Positions 12,340 to 23,619 of a stretch of DNA of 64,000 bases are shown piece after piece. Made by a program: the position numbers and the translations under genes. The DNA is from Gonatopus flavifemur (lineage: Eukaryota > Arthropoda > Insecta > Hymenoptera > Dryinidae). The first letter of the stretch is position 1. Every line of letters starts with the position of its first letter. The notes under the pieces are model-generated. The model did not search any database, was not told the DNA's origin, and saw only the letters and a program-made list of their open reading frames with translations. Location: assembly GCA_018340375.1 (NCBI GenBank), contig JAFFJZ010000009.1, positions 13,284,501-13,348,500 of the forward strand, given 5' to 3'.

Positions 12340-13672
12340 CAGGGTGGACCATTTTAAGTGATATAGTCAAATATCTCCGAAACTAGTAGACTGTAGTAGA
12401 GATGGAAAAAATGTTACTGATAAAAAGTATAGGGTTCCAGGAAGGAAGTATGGTTCTGACCTTGAAAAATTCCTCAGAGGTCATTTTGAAGGTCATTTAG
12501 AGGTCAAGATGGCTTTTTTGCAACGGACCCCTATGTTTTCACCATGACATCTGAAAGCTGGTTTCAAACCCATCACGAAACATTGCCCATGAATCCCCTT
12601 CCACCCATTGGGGTGCAAGTTATGGACCGTCGAAGTCATTGATGACCGCACGCGCGGACCGGGGCTACCGAAAGCGTAAGTGCGTGGATATGCGTGATGA
12701 TTCCATTACAGAGACAAAGATTAGTGATGACCCTAATCTTTCGGTGAATTATCTGAAAACTGGAGGGATTTTCGTGTCTGTTCGAATGCGCATTTCAATC
12801 AACGTTATGTGGTATGGTCAATACTTTCAATGTCCCGAGCAGCCCTTCATTAATTTTTGAGAATCGATACTCATTCATAACCCTGATTGAATCGGATGGA
12901 ATAATGCAACGGATTCCAAATGCAATAGTGAATCGTGATAAACCGAACACATAACTGCCACTGATGATAAGCAGAGACTCTATTGGAATCAGTCACAATC
13001 TTCGGAGGAGAGCGAAGAAGAAGAATCCATAATTGAATGGGAATCTAATCACTGCTCATCATGAGTGGCAGTTATGTATTCGGTTTAGTACGTTTCAGTG
13101 TTGCATTTGAAATTCTTTGAATCATTCCATTTCATTCAATCAGGGTTATGAATGAGTATCGACTCTCAAAAATTGTTAAAGGGTTGCTTGAAGCATTGAA
13201 AGTATTCATTATACCACATAACGTTGATTGGTATGCGCATTGGAACAGACACAAAAATCCTTTGGGCTTCCAGATAATCCACCGAAGGATTAGAGTAATC
13301 ACTCATCTCTGTCTCTCTACTGGAATCATCACGCCTATCCACGCACTCACGCTCTCGGTAGCCTTAGTTCACCGCGCGGTCATCAATAACTTCGACGGTC
13401 CATAACTTGCACCCCAATGGGCGAAAGGAAGTGTGATGTGTTTCGTAAAGGGTTTGAGACCAGCTTTCAAATGTCATGGTAAAAACATGGGGATCCGGTT
13501 TAAAAAAACCATCTTGACCTCCAAATGACTTTCAAAATTACCTCTGAGGCATTTTTCAAGGTCAGCACCATACTTCCTCCCTGGAACCCTACACTTTTTA
13601 TCGGTAACATTTTTTTCCATCTCTCCTAGTTTCGGAGATATTTGACTAAATTGGTTAAAGTGGTCCACCCTG
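12340..13672. mobile_element. CAGGGTG foldback element, non-coding
   Basis: The ends are CAGGGTGGACCATTTTAA and its complement. The ~640-bp arms mirror one another almost to the centre (about 13,000). The right flank is TA, as for Tc1/mariner-type insertion; the left flank is AA, probably mutated. ORFs at 12,639-12,860 (+), 13,148-13,405 (+) and 13,474-13,707 (-) fall in the arms and are by-products of the palindrome. The ends match those of the coding DD41D elements at 54,895 and 56,939. Confidence 0.8.
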
Positions 13673-14626
13673 TATGTGGAAAAAACGGGTTTCAAGTATA
13701 GTGTCAAGTATGATTAAATGAAGGAACAGTAAAAGCGAATGATTGTTGTTTCATTTCTCGCAATATTCCCTCCAATCGAAAGATTCGAGCCAACGAAGTA
13801 GCAAAATTGGGAACAGATGAGATACTTGAGATCATTCGAGTACATTCTAAAAATGAGAGAGAAAAAATGGAAAAATCAAACTCACTTTGTCAAACGGGTT
13901 CCATTGATCGGAGCATGAGAGTATATATCCCTTCTTCGTGTCAAAAAGACCTTTGATGGACTCTCTTGCTAACAATCGTGTTTCACACGTTCTATGTGTA
14001 CGCATGTATGTACGTTATGCGTTCCATAGGCGATTTAATTTCCGGTAACCCAGCTCGCGATGACTTTAACAGAGAAGTTCACAATAGGAAACGGAATGAG
14101 AGGAAACGAAAGGAAGAGAAAGCGAGAAAGATGAGGAAAAAATTCAAGATAAATGACCGAATGAATTGGTGAATAATGCATATCTCTTGATGCTCAATAG
14201 ACAAGAGAAGAGGATATATAATTTAGGGAATTCGGTGAGAAATGAGAGGATGTTATGATTGATTCTTTACTCTACGAAGAGTGCATTTTCAAAGGGAAAG
14301 TCAAATAATCTTGTCTTTTAATTGTTATATGATGTGAATTTCGATACAATAATACATTCTTTCAATCAAATTGGGAATTTGAGAGGAACATTTCAATGGA
14401 AACTTATATTATTTATTTTCACAAAAATCAGTCAAGTATCTCCAGGATACCTAGAATGATTCTCATCAAGGAAATCCTGTCAGAATGTGACTGTATTCAC
14501 TTATTATTTTCAACTACAATTGCCCAACATTAAAAATCGAAGATTTCGTTTTAGCGAGGAATGGTCAAAATTTTCCAAGACTCTCACCCATGTGTGCGAT
14601 AACTTCGGGGTCGAATATAGCTACAT
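13673..14626. other. No supported feature
   Basis: AT-rich non-coding sequence. The ORF at 13,966-14,172 is low-complexity (Arg/Lys/Glu-rich) with no family features. Confidence 0.4.
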
Positions 14627-14963
14627 TAGTGCTTCCACAATACGAGACGATACGATATTTTCTGAAATATTGTCTTCTTCTTGAAAAATATGAAAATAAT
14701 GATATCGTCTCGTTCTTGAATGATTCTTGTAATGAATCATCTTGATCTCGTCATGCCAATACCTCAAGAATATTGATCTTGTCGATAAATTTTCAGAATT
14801 TTATATCTTCAAGGGAATATATAAATATAAATACATATTTTACAGTGCAACTACTGGTGAAAGTTTATTGCTTCAGCAATGAAACTCACTATCTTCACAG
14901 TGGAACAACATTTCTCTGATTGAATTAATTGAGAGAGAAAACGCAACATTACAGAGGATCCCT

Positions 14964-15335
14964 TCACGGAGAGAAGAAATTTGCTGACGCAGCAATTTGA
15001 GGTATCATATATAGAATAGCAAAATTTTTTGCTGACCTAGCTAAAAATTTGCCATAACAGCAATCGTGTTAGCTACGACAGCAACTTTTTAGCTGTGGCA
15101 GCAAAAAATGTTTGCTCCACCAGCAAATTTTCAGTGTTATATACAGAACAGCAAACAAATTTTGCTGGGATAGCGAACATTTTTTGCTGCCACAGCTAAA
15201 AATTCGCTGTCGCAGCTAACAAGGTTGCTGGAGCAGCAAATAGTTTGCTGTCACAGCAAAAAACTTGCTGCTCTGGCAAAAGGAACCCAGCAAAAGTAGA
15301 TTTCGCTGCCACAGCGAATTCCTTTTTCTCCGTGT
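14964..15335. mobile_element. CACGGAG MITE built from AGCAAA/TTTGCTG units
   Basis: The ends are TCACGGAGAGAAGAAATTTG and its approximate complement at 15,318-15,335. The interior consists largely of alternating AGCAAA, TTTGCTG, AGCTAA and CAGCGAA words spaced 10-25 bp apart, mirrored around the centre. No ORF. Confidence 0.65.
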
Positions 15336-15589
15336 TTTGTCCACGTTGCCTCCACGCAGATGCGACGTGGAAGCGGTAGGTGTGCTGGTAGGGTAGTGCA
15401 CTTCTCCTAGATATAGTGTACTTATTATACTACCAGTTCATAAGATTTGAACGAAAAAGAGAGCGGATTTCGAATATTGCTCACTGTTTGATCGTAGCAC
15501 CTGTAGCAGAGCAATTCGTCGCACACCACAATTACACACTCTCATTACACGGGAATTTATTAGAGAGTGGGGATCGAAGATATGTCATA

Positions 15590-17630
15590 TAGTGCTTCCG
15601 CGAGATTCGAGACATTATTGATCTTGTCTTGTCTTGTCTTGGAAATCGAGACAATATCGACACGAGATGCGTAAAATAGCATTCAAGACAAGAACAATAT
15701 GTACCAATCGAGAAAAGCGTATCGTCGAGATCAGTTGGTCAAGATCTTGACTAAATCTCGATCTTGTATTATCAAAATCACCAATGCGCAGTAAGGACAA
15801 ATTTCACAGTAAATTATTGCAGTGTTGGTTGTGAACTTTGTATATCTATATATACTGTATATTTAGATATACAAACAATGTTAAATAACAAAGACGTAGG
15901 ATAGATAGACCGAGCCTGTATATGGCGGGAGTTGAGGAAAGACAGAAACAGAAACTCTTCCAACCGTATTTTAAAATAGGCGGGGGAGTTTCTATCCCTC
16001 TCAGACTGAAAAACGATAGTAAATAGACAGAGCTGAAATGTTTGTTTTGCAAGACTAGACTACTGCCACGACAGCCGGCGCTATATAGTACGACCACGAG
16101 TGCTTTCAGATTGGACTCGCAAACGTTACGAACACAAGGAAAATTTGGGAGGGGGTCTTTTTGCCGAATAAACTTAATTCGACAATCGCTAGTCATTTCT
16201 AGAGATCACTACGAAATCTCCTAGTGATTTCTAGAGGTGACTATCGATTGTCAAATTACAGTGTATTCGGCGAAAAACGTTTTCCGCAAAAAGACCCCCT
16301 ACCGAAAATTTCCTTGGGTCCCGAATGGGATTGCCTAAGAACCCGCATGAGAATGAGTGGGTACCCACGGAGAAAGATGCAGCTCGGAAGGATAGTAATC
16401 TTTAATAGAAAATTGAAGAATATTTCTCAAAATCTGAGAATTTTTCTCAAGTTTATAATAAACATGAAATGGTTCAGATTTCTCTTGAATATTGCTCGAA
16501 AAACAATGAAAAATTATCAATACTTAACAAATCATGAAAACAAATATGAAGTTTCCAAAATTCGCGCATGAAATTTTACAAAGTGAATAACAAAATTCTG
16601 TAATTTGAGAATACGATTCCAAAATTTTGTTACTTACCTTGTAAAATTTCATGCGCGACTTTTGGAAACTTCATATTTGTTTTTATGATTTGTTGAGTAT
16701 TGATAATTTTTCATTGTTTTTCGAGCAATATTCAAGAGAAATCTGAACCGTTTCATGTTTATTACGAACTTGAGAAAAATTTTCAGATTTTAAGAAATAT
16801 TCTCCAATTTTCTATCAAAGATTACTATCCTTTCGAGCTGCATCTTTCTCCGTGGGTACCCACTCATTTTCATGCGGGTTCTTAGGCAATCCCATTCGGG
16901 ACCCAAGGAAATTTTCGGTAGGGGGTTTTTTTGCCGAACACGTTTTTCGCCGAATACACTGTAATTTGACAATCGATAGTCACCTCTAGAAATCACTAGG
17001 AGATTCCGTAGTGATCTCTAGAAATGACTAGCGATTGTCGAATTAAGTTTATTCGGCAAAAAGACCCCCTCCCAAATTTTCCTTGTGTTCGTAACGTTAG
17101 CGAGTCCAATCTGAAAGCACTCGCGGTCGTACTATATAGTGACGGCTGTCGTGGCAGTAGTCTAGTCTTGCAAAACAAACATATCAGCTCTGTTTATTTA
17201 CTATCGTTTTTCAGTCTGAGAGGGATAGAAACTCTCCCGCCTATTTTAAAATACGGTTGGAAGAGTTTCTGTTTCTGTCTTTCTTAAACTCCCGCCATAT
17301 ACGGGCTCGGTCTATCTATAATACATCTTTGTTATTTCACATTGTTTGTATATCTAAATATACAGTATATATAGATATACAAAGTTCATAACCAACACTG
17401 CAATAATTTACTGTAAAATTTGTCCTCACTGCGCATTGGTGATTTTGATAATACAAGATCGAGATTTAGTCAAGATCTTGACCAACTGATCTCGACGATA
17501 CGCTTTTCTCGATTGGTACATATTGTTCTTGTCTTGAATGCTATTTTACGCATCTCGTGTCGATATTGTCTCGATTTCCAAGACAAGACAAGACAAGATC
17601 AATAATTTCTCGAATCTCGCGGAAGCACTA
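15590..17630. repeat. 2-kb near-perfect palindrome (arms ~1 kb)
   Basis: The left arm TAGTGCTTCCGCGAGATTCG onward is repeated in reverse complement to 17,630, with the centre near 16,605. The mirrored small ORFs in both arms (for example 15,846-16,196 minus and 17,024-17,287 plus) show only scattered differences, so the arms are young or have been homogenised. It has no flanking duplication of its own. The duplication belongs to the larger element at 14,627-17,630. Confidence 0.85.
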
Positions 17631-17639
17631 AGCTACATT

Positions 17640-18327
17640 CCGGGACGCCCCTTCTCGAACACAGGTCACAAACGACAATGATAACTACGAACCGTGATGC
17701 AGTCCAAGTTGGTATCAAAAATTTCTCGAGAACTGAAAAAACATTGTAGGTTATGAGGGTTGTCATGCACGGAGACAAAAGAAAGCTCTCCCAACTCATA
17801 AGTAGTTGCTCCAACTGTCTTACGTACACGATTTCCGACGAGCTACAAAAGTAGCTGTGACAGTTAATTCTTGTAGGTGTAGATTAGATGGTAGGGACAT
17901 CAACTCAAGTAGTTGTTTCAACTATCGTTAAATACTCGCTTTCCACGTGTAAGGTTGGGATCTGCTACGGCATCCACACGTGCTCGTTCATTCTGTTGAT
18001 ATATTTGATTTCGTAAAAACATCTTGCTCTTCAAAATCCTGAAAAGAAATTGATTTCGCATTCTGAGGATATTTATTCATAGGTTCTGAAAGTGGCATTC
18101 ATGAACAATCAGTTTCAAAGATGACGTACCTCTTCCAACAAGTTTCGAATCCTTTTCATCCACTTACCTATACGCTATTCTTAAACCTACCTAACCTATG
18201 CCTAACGACCGTAGCTAAACCGACAACGCTGATCATGTCATAGAAAAAACCTTAGTTATTGTTTGTCATTGTTTCGATAGTGCATTTTCATATATTCAGT
18301 GCCAACGCAATCCCCCCACAAATTAGT
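17640..18327. other. No supported gene; weak inverted repeat
   Basis: At 17,768-17,951 a CACGGAGACAAAAGAAAG start and two AGTAGTTG.TYCAACT blocks suggest a decayed CACGGAG MITE, but the right terminus does not match well. Confidence 0.3.
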
Positions 18328-18563
18328 ACACCGAGAGAAAAAGCATGCTCTAAACACAAAGGAGCACTCCACGCTTCTAACGCATTTGTTACAACGTGCG
18401 TTAAACGCATGAGCCCATGCTTTCAACGCACGAGCTCATGCTTTTTGGGTATGAGTTCCATGCCTTCTAAGCATGTTGCCATGCGTTAAAAGCACGTTAT
18501 AACAACAGCGTTGGAAATGCGAAGGGTTCCCTTGCTTTTGGAGCATGCTTGTTCTCTCGGTGT
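18328..18563. mobile_element. ACACCGAGAGAAAAAG MITE, GCATG-rich
   Basis: The termini ACACCGAGAGAAAAAGCATG and its complement (…TGTTCTCTCGGTGT) are flanked by AGT on both sides (18,325-18,327 and 18,564-18,566). The interior repeats GCATG, ACGCA and GCGTT words in both orientations. The ORF at 18,259-18,489 overlaps it and is spurious. Confidence 0.65.
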
Positions 18564-18680
18564 AGTAATTCAATTCCGAGAATAAAATTTTACATATTAT
18601 GAGATTTTCTAAAATTTTCAGAAATTCCAAGAAGGAATTATTTGTTACAATCATAATAATGAATAGTCTCAAATAATCGA

Positions 18681-18745
18681 ATGATGAATCGAACTAGGAA
18701 CTTTAAGATTTCCAAGCTGATTCTATTACCACTCCGCTATTAACT
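18681..18745 (-). other. tRNA-like or SINE promoter-like sequence
   Basis: On the minus strand TAGCGGAGTGG resembles a Pol III A box and AGTTCGATTCA, about 35 bases downstream, a B box. I cannot fold a convincing cloverleaf; the T stem is weak and no acceptor stem is clear. It may be a tRNA-derived SINE head or a decayed tRNA. Confidence 0.3.
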
Positions 18746-18749
18746 TGCA

Positions 18750-19393
18750 TGAGTGTAGCAGTATATCTGGATTATTATCAATTCCACGCAAATATCAATA
18801 ATTAATGCATAGAATTAACTCCTCAAGTGATTAATTTCAATCAACGATAGTAGATGAAAAATCTCAATAAACGATTCAAAGTCGAGCAAAATAAATTTTC
18901 GCACTTGGGATCGGATTTTGAACCAACGATAAGACGCAAATACATCTCTGGATGATTCGAATCTCTCATTGGCTCCAGCACAATCAGAAATTCTGAGATG
19001 AAACTGGGATGGATAGAAGATTGTGAGTGGGTGATTCTCAGTTAAGAGGTAATTTCTGCGGTGATCAAAAAAAATGTTTAACAAAAATTCCCATTCACCT
19101 TTACGGGGTGAGGAGTGATGTTAAGTTAACAACAAACATTGATTCAATTGGTCAGCGATCTTCATTGACTACTTCTTCTGATGTGTCAACGAGGTTTGTA
19201 TAATTGGTTAGGTGATCACGGTATTGCCCCTGATGAATTGTTTTCTACGAGGAATGATCGATTCGTTATTGTCGTTATGTGCAATACACTATAATGAGTT
19301 GAGTTTTCAATATGTCAAATTTTCAAATAAGTCAAAAGTCTACTTTTTTTGAAATCGCGAAATTTCTTCCGAAAAGTATCTCCCCTGCTCGTA
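18750..19393. other. No supported feature
   Basis: Non-coding. The ORF at 18,815-19,084 (-) has no family features. Confidence 0.4.
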
Positions 19394-20654
19394 CAGGTTG
19401 GTTGAAAAGTTCCTGCGCTCACCAAGAGATAGCACTGCTAGCTCAAAACTTTTTTTTTCTCAAGTTGGTATACCTGTCCTGAGAACACATGAAAAGTTAC
19501 AAGTCATTCTGTCAATTCATTCTTTGTTTACAAGCCATTTGAAGTTGACGTGTCATTGATTTTTCTTAATATGGAAAAAATTGAATATCGTGCAGTCATT
19601 AGATTTTTTATTCGAAGGGCTTAAAAGCAAAGGAAATTTATGAACAATTGTTAGAAGTGTATAAGGAGTCCTCACTTTCAAAACGCACCGTTGAATTTTG
19701 GGCCGGTGAATTTAAACGTGGTCGTACTAGCCTTGAAGACGACCCACGCGAAGGACGACCAAAAACTGCAACCACAGCAGAAATCATTGAGCATGTACAT
19801 AATATGGTTAGTGAAGATCCAAGTTTGACTAAGCGTGAAATTGCTAATGCCATAGGCATCTTAGACGAACGAGTACTTCATATTTTACATGAAGAATTAC
19901 GTATGAAAAAACTGTTTGGAAAGTTAGTGCCGCACACGTTAACAATTGAACAAAAACTGGATCGAAAACAAAGTTCTCAGCGTAATTTGGAGCATTTTAA
20001 GCAGAATTAAACCGACTTCTTGCGTCGTTTTATAACTATGGATGAGGCTTGGATCTATCACCATGATCCTGAATTGAAACAAGAACGTTTACAGTGGACT
20101 GAAGCTGGTTATTCAGCTCCAAAGCAGGTGAAGTCACAACGATCAGCAAAGAAGGTTATGGCATCAGTTTTTTGGGATGCAAAAGCAATTTTGTTCATTG
20201 ATTATCTTCAGAAAGGTAAAACAATCAACTCCAAATGTTACTGCAGCCTTTTGGATCAGCTGGATGAAAAAATTCGTGAGAAAAGACCTGGTTTAAAGAA
20301 GAAAAAAATCATTTTTCATCAAGATAATGCACCTGCTCACAAAAGTGTTTTGACGATGGCTTGAACATCCACCGTATTCGCCAGATTTGGCTCCTAGCGA
20401 CTACTATCTCTTCAGAAATCTCAAACAATTCCTTCGTGGAAAGCATTTTCCGTCGAATGAAGAGGCCATAGCAGCCGTAGACGGTTATTTTGCAGAGCTC
20501 CCGGAAAACCATAAACCGGATGGCATAAAATTATTGGAAGATCATTGGAACAAGTGTATTGAGCTTCTAGGAGATTATATTGATTAAAAAAATATATTTC
20601 GTAACAAAAACAGTATTCTTTCATCTCGAGCGCAGAAACTTTTCAACCAACCTG
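19394..20654 (+). mobile_element. mariner element (irritans-like), complete ends
   Basis: The 27-bp ends CAGGTTGGTTGAAAAGTT(C/T)C… are inverted and flanked by TA at 19,392-19,393 and 20,655-20,656. The 1,261-bp length is normal for mariner. It encodes one broken transposase. Confidence 0.92.
19571..20587 (+). pseudogene. mariner transposase (broken)
   Basis: The ATG at 19,571 opens MEKIEYRAVIRFF. A frameshift near 19,615 leads into the paired helix-turn-helix region (19,648 onward). The first catalytic block is MDEAWIYH, the second FHQDNAPAHKS and the third SPDLAPSDYYLF, so all three Asp residues of a DD34D enzyme are present. The gene is broken by the early frameshift, an in-frame TAA at 20,008-20,010 (QN*, before TDFLRRF), and a frameshift near 20,360. 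At the last point the spacing between second and third Asp is about eight residues short, which implies a small deletion. MASVFWDA and FIDYLQKGKTINS point to the irritans group. Inactive, but recently so. Confidence 0.9.
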
Positions 20655-20656
20655 TA

Positions 20657-21395
20657 TTTCCCCTGGCCAACTGATTAACTGCCAGTGGGAATACAAAATA
20701 TTCAAGGGAGATCAGACTGTATGCAGGAGATTTTACGCGGTACTTTAAACATTATTCCATACACATCGACGTCAAACTATAGATTCTAACAGCTGTACTT
20801 GATTGCAGATCATGTCTTTATCAAAAGAATCAAGTAGATCAGGAAGTTTGTATCTTCTATCTCCCCTGGTCCAAGTATTTCCCCTGTTCTCTAGTGAAAT
20901 CATAAGAAATTAATAAATTGTTTGGCCATCTTCAGGACATGCACGAGTTACTACCGAATAAGCTACTCTATATGAAATATTACGAATTAAATATATTTCT
21001 TTGTTTGTCATAAAACAGTGGATTTTATACCTCTTAACTGAGGATCACTCATGTAATACTCATCAGAATATCGAGGATAGCCTCAAAGTTATATTACAAA
21101 TGGAACAATTCACGTATACGACATTGAAATGGAATGGATTCTTGTGCTGCCTTTAAACACGCCACATATCAGGGATCGTGATATTCTATGGGATCTGGGA
21201 CTTGAATATTCTATGCTGGATGAGATTCATTGAATCAACGATTAATCACCAATGTATATCTGCATATTCCGACTTTTTCTTCACCTCAGCACAATCACCA
21301 TTTTGTTACTCCTCATGACGAGGATGAAAACGATAAATGAGCATGTTGATATTGAAAGCTCAACTCAGACTCTTAACCTTTTTTCCTCATCATTG
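20657..21395. other. No supported feature
   Basis: Non-coding AT-rich sequence. The ORF at 21,252-21,443 overlaps the next repeat's terminus and is not supported. Confidence 0.4.
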
Positions 21396-22527
21396 ATTGA
21401 ACCTACGGGAAGAAGAACTCGACGAGCGCTCGAACCGCGGTAAAAGTATTGTCCAAGCGGTCACGTGGGGGACCGAAAAAAAAGTCGGAATTTTGGAAAA
21501 CTAAAAATACTGGGTGATAGGGCTTGAGAAATCAATAAGAGTGTTCGTTTACAATGTTTTTCTATGATCAATAGTTTTCGAGAAAAGAATTAAAAAGTAC
21601 CTCTTTTTCTCGTACTAAAAATGAATGTTTTTTCATCTTAAACTCGTTATAACTCGGGCAGTTTTCAACGTATCAAGATGAGTCTTGCAGATTCTGATTC
21701 GGAACACTCCCCCGAAGATGACGATCTCGACAGAATTTTCAAAAATTGATGCAAAATTAATTAATCTTCAATTTGAAGTGAAAACGAAGAGGAAAACTTT
21801 GCATTGAAAAAGTGTCGGGGGAAGTATGAGCTACGAAAAACTTCCAGCGACAAAGTTGTTCGCTAGTGTGCGGACAAACTTTATGGAAAGTTTCAGATCA
21901 ATTGGACTATTGGTTCGAAAGATACAGCGATTTATCCATCAGCTCGCAACGGAAATTTCTCATGACTCTACGTCGTTCACCTGCTGAATATGAGGATCCG
22001 AATGAAAGGTTGCATTCACTCGATTTCTCAACGTAGATTCATGTTTTTTTGGTCGAAGCATCCAAATATCCAACTATTTTTGCAAAATTCGTTATACATT
22101 GTTTTTTTTTCATAAACAATTTTTATTCAACGCATCATTGTTCAATCCTTATTCTGCAAGATGAAAATTGAAGATTGAACATTTGTGTGCTCTCTCGAAC
22201 TCAATAGTTTCCGGAACTTATTTCACGATTACTTGGCCAAATCTTGTCGGAATGATATAAACATTGATATCCATATTCGATGTGTATTGTCGAAGCTCGT
22301 AAAATGATTCGAATGATGAAAACATTTCGTTTTTTAATAATATTTGACAACGGATTAGTGGCTCTCAGGCTCGTGTTTTCCGAGTTTCAACGACACAAAG
22401 TGTAGAGCGAAATGTGAGATTGAGAAAACTTCGAACAATAAAGTTATGCTCTTATGTTTGAGGGAGTTTTTCTGGAGATTTGGAATTAATCGAACAAAAA
22501 ATATGAGGTTTATGATTTATGTAAAAC
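21396..22527 (+). repeat. 1.1-kb inverted repeat, copy A (left terminus candidate)
   Basis: It begins ATTGAACCTACGGGAAGAAG and is matched in reverse complement by 36,580-37,660 along its whole length and by 22,981-23,615 over its outer 620 bp. The gene at 26.6-36.0 kb lies between copies A and C. No clear target duplication was found outside the ends. Confidence 0.75.
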
Positions 22528-22785
22528 GATCTCGTCTTATGAGCGGGTCCTGTATACCATCATATTCATGTCTTGAAATATATTCCAGACAAGTTTAAAA
22601 TGTCTCATGCAACGTGTTTGGATATCATTCACATCATATATGACACATACAAACCTCGTGATGAAAGTTCATTATTTGTACTTTTTCTTCAGTCATAAAT
22701 GATTTGGAAATGCTAGTGAACTTTGAATTGTTTATAGACATGATTGTCGAATTGAATTCGGACAAATTTAATTCGAATTCAATGT

Positions 22786-22895
22786 TACCCTTACAGCACA
22801 ACTGCTTTCCGTTACCTTTCGATACCTTTCTGAAAGGTGTTACACGTTTCAGAAAGGTATCGAAAGGTAACTGAAGGCAGTTGTGTTGTGAGGGT
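22786..22895. repeat. Hairpin, ~50-bp arms
   Basis: ACCCTTACAGCACAACTGC…TTTCGATACCTTTCTGAAA is mirrored by TTTCAGAAAGGTATCGAAAG…GAGGGT around a TGTTACACG loop. Probably a small MITE. It abuts the CACGGAG terminus at 22,896. Confidence 0.65.
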
Positions 22896-22980
22896 ACACG
22901 GAGAAAAAAGATTCGCTGGAATAGCAAGAATTTCGCTGTTCCAGCGAAATTCGTTCGTTATTATATGGGAAGCAAGCAAT
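22896..22980. mobile_element. Left part of a CACGGAG MITE (AGCGAA type), split
   Basis: Starts ACACGGAGAAAAAAGATTCG and holds CGCTGGAATAGCAAG and GCTGTTCCAGCGAAATTCG. It breaks off at GGAAGCAAGCAA, which resembles the start of the right part at 26,262 (ACAGCAAGCAA). The two may be one element split by a ~3.3-kb insertion. Confidence 0.5.
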
Positions 22981-23615
22981 CAATGCAACCTTTCATTCGG
23001 ATCCTCATATTCAGCAGGTAAACGACGCAGAGTCATGAGAAATTTCCGTTGCGAGCTGATGGATAAATCGCTGTATCTTTCGAACCAGTAGTCCAATTGA
23101 TCTGAAACTTTCCATAAAGTTTGTCCGCACACTAGCGAACAACTTTGTCGCTGGAAGTTTTTCGTAGCTCATACTTCCCCCGACACTTTTTCAATGCAAA
23201 GTTTTCCTCTTAGTTGAAAACCAAGTTTTCACTTCAAATTGAAAATTCATTAATTTTGCATCAATTTTTGAAAATTTTGTCGAGATCGTCATCTTCGGGG
23301 GAGTGTTCCGAATCAGAATCTGCAAGACTCATCTTGATACGTTGAAAACTGCTCGAGTTATAACGAGTTTAAGATGAAAAAACATTCATTTTTAGTACGA
23401 GAAAAAGAGGTACTTTTTAATTTTTTTCTCGAAAACTATTGATCATAGAAAAACATTGTGGACGAACACTCATATTGATTTTTCAAGCCCTATCACCCAG
23501 TATTTTTAGTTATCCAAAATTCCGACTTTTTTTTCAGTCCCCCACGTGACCGCTTGGACAATACTTTTACCGCGGGTCGAGCGCTCGTCGAGTTCTTCTT
23601 CCCGTGGGTTCAATT
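22981..23615 (-). repeat. 1.1-kb repeat, copy B (partial)
   Basis: Reverse complement of the outer 620 bp of copy A, ending CCGTGGGTTCAATT-like. With A it forms a foldback with a ~450-bp spacer. Its inner end is truncated relative to A and C. Confidence 0.75.
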
Positions 23616-23619
23616 GTAA

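Larger units (their letters stand above)
14627..17630. mobile_element. hAT-like non-autonomous element with 8-bp target duplication
   Basis: The left end TAGTGCTTCCACAATACGAG and right end GGAAGCACTA are flanked by identical AGCTACAT at 14,619-14,626 and 17,631-17,638. An 8-bp duplication plus a TAGNG terminus fits the hAT superfamily. Subterminal sequence at both ends is rich in GATCTTG, TCGAGAC and ATCTCG motifs. No transposase is encoded. A CACGGAG MITE is inserted in the left part, and the rest is a 2-kb palindrome. Confidence 0.65.

Noticed and set aside
12639..13707. ORFs of 73-85 aa in the 12.3-13.7 kb foldback
   Set aside because: Arm frames of a palindrome without domain features.
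15846..17287. Matching 87-116-aa ORFs at 15,846 (-) and 17,024 (+)
   Set aside because: Arms of the 2-kb palindrome. No protein family recognised.
15590..17630. Palindrome as an independent hAT insertion
   Set aside because: The left flank ATGTCATA differs from the right flank AGCTACAT. The duplication fits only the larger 14,627-17,630 unit.
19190..19240. Second tRNA-like stretch (TATAATTGGTTAGGTGATC)
   Set aside because: No B box at a fitting distance and no stems that pair.
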